From CAJPQU01 sp052170475 (GTDB lineage Bacteria; Bacillota; Negativicutes; Selenomonadales; Selenomonadaceae), in assembly GCA_052170475.1 (NCBI GenBank), contig JBQNAL010000006.1:62001-126000 (forward strand): a stretch of 64,000 bases of DNA. Direction: 5' to 3'. Positions 59,614-64,000 of this stretch are shown here, one piece after another. The translations under genes and the position numbers were made by a program. Under the pieces are notes generated by a model. That model made no database searches, was not told where the DNA came from, and worked only from the letters and a program-made list of their open reading frames with translations. Within the stretch, counting starts at the first letter, position 1. Each line of letters begins with the position of its first letter.

Positions 59614-62091
59614 TTATCGAACGACGATATTGACCAATTTTTTCGGCACGGCAACCACTTTCACGATGGTCTTTCCTTCCGTGTACTTTTGCACCTTAGG
59701 TTGGCCTAAGGCGGCCTTTTCCATGGCCGCCGCATCGAGATCAGCGGCCACTAAGATACGATCTCGCACCTTGCCGTTAATTTGCAGGACAATCTCCACT
59801 TCCGCCTGTTGGGTCGCCGATTCCTCATACACCGGCCACCTCTGCGCGTGAATACTGCCCGCTTCGCCCAATCTCTGCCAAAGCTCCTCCGTGATGTGGG
59901 GGGCGAAAGGCGCTAACAGCTTCAGGAGCGTAAGCCCTACTTCCCTCACCAACCCAGCATTGACGGTTTCTGAATCAAGAACGGCATAATAGGCATTGAC
60001 CAGCTCCATGATGGAACTGAGCGCCGTATTAAAGGTGAAACGCTCCTTCACGTCCTCCGTCACCTTGGCAATGGTGACATGAAGAATGCGACGCAGCTCT
60101 TTTTCCTCGTTTGTCAGCGCCGACGTATCATAGCCGTCAGCCCCCATCCGAATTTTCTCTTCCAACGAGAGCAGGATCCGCCAAACGCGATGCAAGAAGC
60201 GATAAGCGCCTTCTACCCCTTGATCGCTCCACTCTAAATCCCGCTCAGGAGGCGCGGCGAAAAGGATGAAGATCCGCGCCGTGTCCGCACCGTACTTGGC
60301 GATGATCTCCTCTGGGGAAACCACATTCCCTTTGGATTTACTCATCTTCGCTCCGTCTTTAATGACCATCCCTTGGGTCAGGAGATTCGTGAAGGGTTCA
60401 TCGAACGTGACCAACCCTGCATCCCGAAGCACCTTCGTGAAAAAACGGGCGTAGAGGAGATGAAGAATGGCGTGTTCGATGCCGCCAATATACTGATCCA
60501 CCGGTGCCCAGTAGTTCACTTTCTCCTGCTCGAACGGCGCCTTTTCATTTTTTGGATCTGCGTAGCGCATATAGTACCAAGACGAGCAGATAAACGTATC
60601 CATGGTGTCCGTTTCCCGTTTCGCGGGCGCACCGCAGACAGGACAGGTGCAGTTCAGGAACGCCTCGCACTGTGCCAAGGGCGAGACGGTTCCCTGCGCA
60701 AAGGTCACCCCCTCGGGCAATTGCACCGGCAGTGCCTCGTCTGGCACAAGCACCGAGCCGCACTTCGGACAATGGATGATGGGGATAGGGGCGCCCCAGT
60801 AACGCTGGCGGGAAATGAGCCAATCTCTGAGGCGATAATTCACCTGACGCTTGCCAAAGCCTTGTACTTCGGCCTCCTTCATGATGGCCTGTGCGCCCTC
60901 TCGCATCTCCATCCCGGTGAATTTCCCTGAATTGACTAAGACGCCTTCCTTCTCCACATAGGCGGACGTCATCTCGTCGAGCTTCAATTCCTGCCCCTTG
61001 GGCTGGAGTGTCAAGATCTTCTCAATCCCATACTTCGTCGCAAACAGCCAATCGCGCTGATCGCCAGAGGGGACGCCCATGACCGCCCCGGTGCCGTATT
61101 CAGCTAAAACATAATTCGTCACCCAAATCTGCACTTGTTGGCCATTAAAAGGATTTATCGCGTATACGCCGGTAAATAGACCCTCTTTTTCAGAAGTCCC
61201 TGACGTGCGTTCCAAGTCCGACTGGTTATGAATGCGATGACAAAAGGCTTTAATTTCCTCAGCGCGGGGATTATCGACGCAGATCTTTTCGATCAAGGGA
61301 TGTTCCGCCGCTAAAGCTAAAAACGTGATCCCGAACGCCGTATCCGGGCGCGTGGTGTAGACGGAAATTTTTTCGCCAAGTGCCGGAACGTCGAGCGAAA
61401 ACTCCAACCCTTCACTGCGTCCGATCCAATTTTCCTGCATGGTTTTGACCCGCTCCGGCCAGCCAGGGAGCAGAGATAAATCCTGTAAAAGCTCGTCCGC
61501 ATAGGCCGTGATCTTCAAAAACCACTGGGAGAGGTTCTTTTTATGCACATCCCCGTCGCAGCGCCAGCATTTGCCATCCACCACCTGTTCGTTGGCCAAC
61601 ACTGTCCCACAGGTATCGCACCAATTCACGGAAGCCTCTTTCTTATACGCCAGCCCCCGCTTGTAAAAAAGCGAGAACAGCCATTGTGTCCAACGGTAAT
61701 AATCGGGGCGACACGTTTCAACTTCCCGTTCCCAATCGTAAGAAAGCCCCATCTCGCGCTGTTGACGCTTCATGTTTTCAATGTTGGCATACGTCCACGC
61801 CGCCGGCTGCACCCCGTGCTTGATCGCCGCATTTTCCGCCGGCATACCGAAGGCGTCAAAGCCCATGGGATGAATCACATTATACCCGGCCATCCGCTTG
61901 TATCGCGCCATCACGTCGCCAATCGAATAATTGCGGACATGCCCCATGTGGAGATTGCCTGAGGGATAGGGAAACATTTCCAAAACGTAATACTTTTTCT
62001 TGTCAGGATCCACTTCCGTTTGATAGACCTTCTCTTCTTCCCACTTCTGCTGCCATTTCTTTTCGATCTCTCGGGGCGTGTATTTATCCAT
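59614..62091 (-). CDS. leuS: Leucyl-tRNA synthetase
   Basis: 825 aa, full-length class Ia synthetase. HIGH motif in 'YPSGNLHMGHVRNYS', CP1 editing domain (~225-415) with 'TTRPDTAFGITFL', zinc-like knuckle 'NWCDTCGTVLANEQVVDGKCWRC' and 'HCPKCGSVL', KMSKS in 'GAKMSKSKGNVVSPEEI'. C-terminal anticodon and tRNA domains. SD TTGGAGG before ATG. No T-box leader: only 45 bases separate it from the small upstream gene. Confidence 0.96.
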   Translation of the reverse strand: MDKYTPREIEKKWQQKWEEEKVYQTEVDPDKKKYYVLEMFPYPSGNLHMGHVRNYSIGDVMARYKRMAGYNVIHPMGFDAFGMPAENAAIKHGVQPAAWTYANIENMKRQQREMGLSYDWEREVETCRPDYYRWTQWLFSLFYKRGLAYKKEASVNWCDTCGTVLANEQVVDGKCWRCDGDVHKKNLSQWFLKITAYADELLQDLSLLPGWPERVKTMQENWIGRSEGLEFSLDVPALGEKISVYTTRPDTAFGITFLALAAEHPLIEKICVDNPRAEEIKAFCHRIHNQSDLERTSGTSEKEGLFTGVYAINPFNGQQVQIWVTNYVLAEYGTGAVMGVPSGDQRDWLFATKYGIEKILTLQPKGQELKLDEMTSAYVEKEGVLVNSGKFTGMEMREGAQAIMKEAEVQGFGKRQVNYRLRDWLISRQRYWGAPIPIIHCPKCGSVLVPDEALPVQLPEGVTFAQGTVSPLAQCEAFLNCTCPVCGAPAKRETDTMDTFICSSWYYMRYADPKNEKAPFEQEKVNYWAPVDQYIGGIEHAILHLLYARFFTKVLRDAGLVTFDEPFTNLLTQGMVIKDGAKMSKSKGNVVSPEEIIAKYGADTARIFILFAAPPERDLEWSDQGVEGAYRFLHRVWRILLSLEEKIRMGADGYDTSALTNEEKELRRILHVTIAKVTEDVKERFTFNTALSSIMELVNAYYAVLDSETVNAGLVREVGLTLLKLLAPFAPHITEELWQRLGEAGSIHAQRWPVYEESATQQAEVEIVLQINGKVRDRILVAADLDAAAMEKAALGQPKVQKYTEGKTIVKVVAVPKKLVNIVVR

Positions 62092-62136
62092 CCTGTGATG
62101 CCTCCAATCGCTATTGTGCGTTTCTTGCTTGAGAAC

Positions 62137-62439
62137 TCATGGGTGCTTCACCACCGGAGACAGGATAATATTCTTCCCATCTCGACGGACAGTCAGGCGA
62201 TAGTCCACAACCCCCTCACGGTAGAGCTCTACTTTCATTTCCACCAGCATATGTTCCATCGCGTCGCCGATCTCTGGGGAGAGACCCAAGGCTTCCCACT
62301 CCCACTTCGCCTTTGTTCTCCCCTGCCTTGGATCTTGCACAACCTGATCTGCTTGCTGAAACGTCTCCTCTATCGTCGGTTCCTCTTGATAATTTTTGAA
62401 CATGTCCTTATCGGACAAGTTTTTCGGTATCTTGCCCAT
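62137..62439 (-). CDS. Small conserved-looking protein between glnS and leuS
   Basis: 100 aa, SD AAGGAG 8 bases before the ATG. No family was recognised. Soluble and charged: an N-terminal 'NLSDKDMFKNYQEEPTIEETFQQADQVVQDPRQGR' and a helical 'EIGDAMEHMLVEMKVELYREGVVDYRLTVRRDGK' followed by a strand. Four bases after the glnS stop, so it is co-transcribed with it and probably with leuS. A role linked to translation is a guess from position. Confidence 0.6.
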   Translation of the reverse strand: MGKIPKNLSDKDMFKNYQEEPTIEETFQQADQVVQDPRQGRTKAKWEWEALGLSPEIGDAMEHMLVEMKVELYREGVVDYRLTVRRDGKNIILSPVVKHP

Positions 62440-62443
62440 ACGG

Positions 62444-64000
62444 TTACTCCTTCTGCGCTTTCGCCCAAGTGTCTCGAAGCCCCGTCACCTCGTTGAACAC
62501 TAAATGTGTGGGGGTAGAGTCCGAATCCACGCAAAAGTATCCTTTGCGAAGAAATTGGAAATGCGCCCCACGCCCCACCCAGCGGGCGCTGGGTTCAAGC
62601 AGCGCATGGGGAATGACCCGAAGGGAGGCAGGATTTAACGCCGCTAAAAAATCCTCCGGCACGTTGCCGTTTGCATCCGTTCGTAGGAGATAATCATAGA
62701 GGCGCACTTCCGCCGATACGGCCGTCTCTGCCGCTACCCAGTGCAGCGTCCCCTTCACCTTCCGGCCGGCGGTCGCACCGCCCTGCTTAGATTCTGCGTC
62801 ATAAGAGCATCGCAGTTCGGTGATATTACCCGCATCGTCCTTCACCACTTCGTCGCAGCGGATGATGTAGGCGTGTTTTAAGCGCACCTCGCCGCCGGGC
62901 TTCAGACGGAAAAATTTCTTTGGCGGATCCTCTGCGAAATCTTCCCGCTCAATGTATATCTCCCGCGCAAATGGCATATAGCGCTGATCATCACGATTCG
63001 GATGATTTTCCGCCAACAGATATTCCATCTTGTTGACGGGATAATTGGTGATGACCACTTTCAACGGATCCAGCACCGCCATGATGCGGGGCGCCTTGGC
63101 GTTGAGATCCTCGCGTATGCAGTGTTCCAACATCGCCACATCGACTAAGCTGTTGCTCTTTGCGACCCCAATGCGATCACAGAAATCCCGCAGGGCCGCC
63201 GCCGTGTAACCGCGCCGGCGTAAACCGGAGATCGTAGGCATCCGCGGATCATCCCAGCCGGATACATATCCTCCCTCGACCAACTGCCTCAGCTTGCGCT
63301 TGCTCATCACCGTGTTGGAGAGATTCAGGCGGGCAAACTCTATCTGCCGTGGTCTTGTCTGCACATCAAAATCCAAGGCGTCCAACACCCAGTCGTACAG
63401 GGGCCGATGCTCCTCAAATTCCAGCGTGCAAACGGAGTGGGTAATGCCCTCGATCGCATCTGACAAGGGGTGGGCAAAATCGTACATAGGGTAAATGCAC
63501 CACGCTTCTCCGGTACGGTGGTGCGCCGTGTGCGCGATACGATAGAGGACGGGATCCCGCATGGTAATATTGGGCGCCGCCATGTCGATCTTCGCCCGCA
63601 GCACATGGCTCCCGTCAGGAAACTCCCCCGCTTTCATGCGTTGAAAGAGGTCTAGATTTTGCTCTACGTTGCGTTGACGGTAAGGACTTTCCTTTCCCGG
63701 CTCCGTCAGTGTTCCGCGGTACGTGCGTATCTCATCAGCGGACAGATCGCAGACAAAGGCTTTTCCTCGCTTGATGAGCTCCACCGCGTATTCATAAAGC
63801 CGGGGGAAATAATCCGATGCGTAAAATTTCCGATCCGCCCAAGAAAAGCCCAGCCACGCGACATCTTCCTGAATGGAATCCACATACTCCACATCTTCTT
63901 TGGTGGGATTGGTATCATCAAACCGCAGGTTGCACAGCCCTGCAAAATGCTGTGCCAGACCAAAATTTAAGCAAATGGACTTGGCGTGACCAATGTGCAG
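62444..64000 (-). CDS. glnS: Glutaminyl-tRNA synthetase, 5' end beyond the window
   Basis: 519 codons to the window edge; upstream residues are missing. At the edge 'LHIGHAKSICLNFGLAQHFAGLCNLRFDDTNP' contains the HIGH motif, so only about 35-40 residues are lacking. 'LSNTVMSKRKLRQLV' is the KMSKS-equivalent. 'GPRPGDPPR'-like recognition and the C-terminal anticodon beta-barrels (LKPGGEVRLKHAYIIRCDEV) are present. GlnRS rather than GluRS: it ends at ~555 aa and has the 'RFDDTNP' plus 'WAGFSWADRKFYASDYF' region. Presence of GlnRS means glutamine charging may not need the GatCAB route, uncommon in low-GC Gram positives. Confidence 0.92.
   Translation of the reverse strand: MHIGHAKSICLNFGLAQHFAGLCNLRFDDTNPTKEDVEYVDSIQEDVAWLGFSWADRKFYASDYFPRLYEYAVELIKRGKAFVCDLSADEIRTYRGTLTEPGKESPYRQRNVEQNLDLFQRMKAGEFPDGSHVLRAKIDMAAPNITMRDPVLYRIAHTAHHRTGEAWCIYPMYDFAHPLSDAIEGITHSVCTLEFEEHRPLYDWVLDALDFDVQTRPRQIEFARLNLSNTVMSKRKLRQLVEGGYVSGWDDPRMPTISGLRRRGYTAAALRDFCDRIGVAKSNSLVDVAMLEHCIREDLNAKAPRIMAVLDPLKVVITNYPVNKMEYLLAENHPNRDDQRYMPFAREIYIEREDFAEDPPKKFFRLKPGGEVRLKHAYIIRCDEVVKDDAGNITELRCSYDAESKQGGATAGRKVKGTLHWVAAETAVSAEVRLYDYLLRTDANGNVPEDFLAALNPASLRVIPHALLEPSARWVGRGAHFQFLRKGYFCVDSDSTPTHLVFNEVTGLRDTWAKAQKE

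Noticed and set aside
62092..62136. T-box leader for leuS, or for pheS at 53599-53669
   Set aside because: The intervals are 45 and 71 bases, too short for a T-box, and no GGNACCGCG motif is present in them.

Overview
The window reads as a bacterial chromosome segment from an anaerobic, diderm Firmicute, most likely a Negativicute (Selenomonas/Megasphaera-like). The grounds are the gene families and their order: tgt-yajC-secDF-recJ-rel-MBL, ecfA1-ecfA2-ecfT-truA, miaB beside a large nucleoside kinase, zapA-pheT-pheS-priA. A very long 2-hydroxyacyl-CoA-dehydratase-activase-like protein, LexA, CsoR and a GlnRS fit the same picture. The genus cannot be fixed from the sequence alone. No tRNA, rRNA or CRISPR array was seen.

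Bases 1 to about 8.9 kb are the right end of a prophage on the + strand. It has a T7-like order: a giant (>1,500 aa) polyvalent or ejection-type protein entering from the left edge, a tail fibre with a T7 gp17-like N-terminus, a distal fibre protein, a DUF4376 protein, two membrane proteins (holin candidates), an amidase endolysin, and a pair of almost completely overlapping out-of-frame genes that look like an envelope-disruption (spanin-like) module. A perfect 22-bp inverted repeat covers the last stop codon. The next ~500 bp are gene-free and hold two strong hairpins and a 37-bp direct repeat next to the host gene, which is where the attachment site is expected.

From 9.2 kb on, the chromosome is mostly on the minus strand. 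9.2-11.5 kb: a GltD-type oxidoreductase, then a CsoR copper repressor and a promoter with a CsoR-like palindrome driving a stand-alone, TGE-less actuator domain of a copper P-type ATPase. 11.5-17.3 kb: ecfA1-ecfA2-ecfT-truA followed by spoIID-like and queA. 17.7-27.4 kb: signalling genes, namely an H-NOX domain fused to a chemoreceptor (+ strand) with every O2-stabilising distal residue of the Thermoanaerobacter protein, LexA, a Cache chemoreceptor and an HD-GYP phosphodiesterase. A PLP lyase-like enzyme and a nucleoid-associated protein lie between them.

27.5-42.5 kb: the 1,411-aa activase-like protein, then the operon-like series tgt, yajC, 5-formyl-THF cyclo-ligase, a PP2C/SpoIIE-type phosphatase, a small P-loop protein, secD, secF, recJ, rel, MBL hydrolase. 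A T-box-like 3' module precedes recJ. 42.7-44.7 kb: thiamine pyrophosphokinase and a lone trpB on the + strand. 44.8-64 kb: translation and DNA-maintenance genes on the minus strand (miaB, nucleoside kinase, PiT/DUF47 phosphate transport, zapA, pheT, pheS, priA, a DEDDh exonuclease, two tandem DUF445 proteins, leuS, a small conserved protein, glnS running off the edge).

Several start codons were placed downstream of the longest possible ORF, on the evidence of Shine-Dalgarno spacing, stop/start overlaps or family N-termini; each case is explained in its entry.
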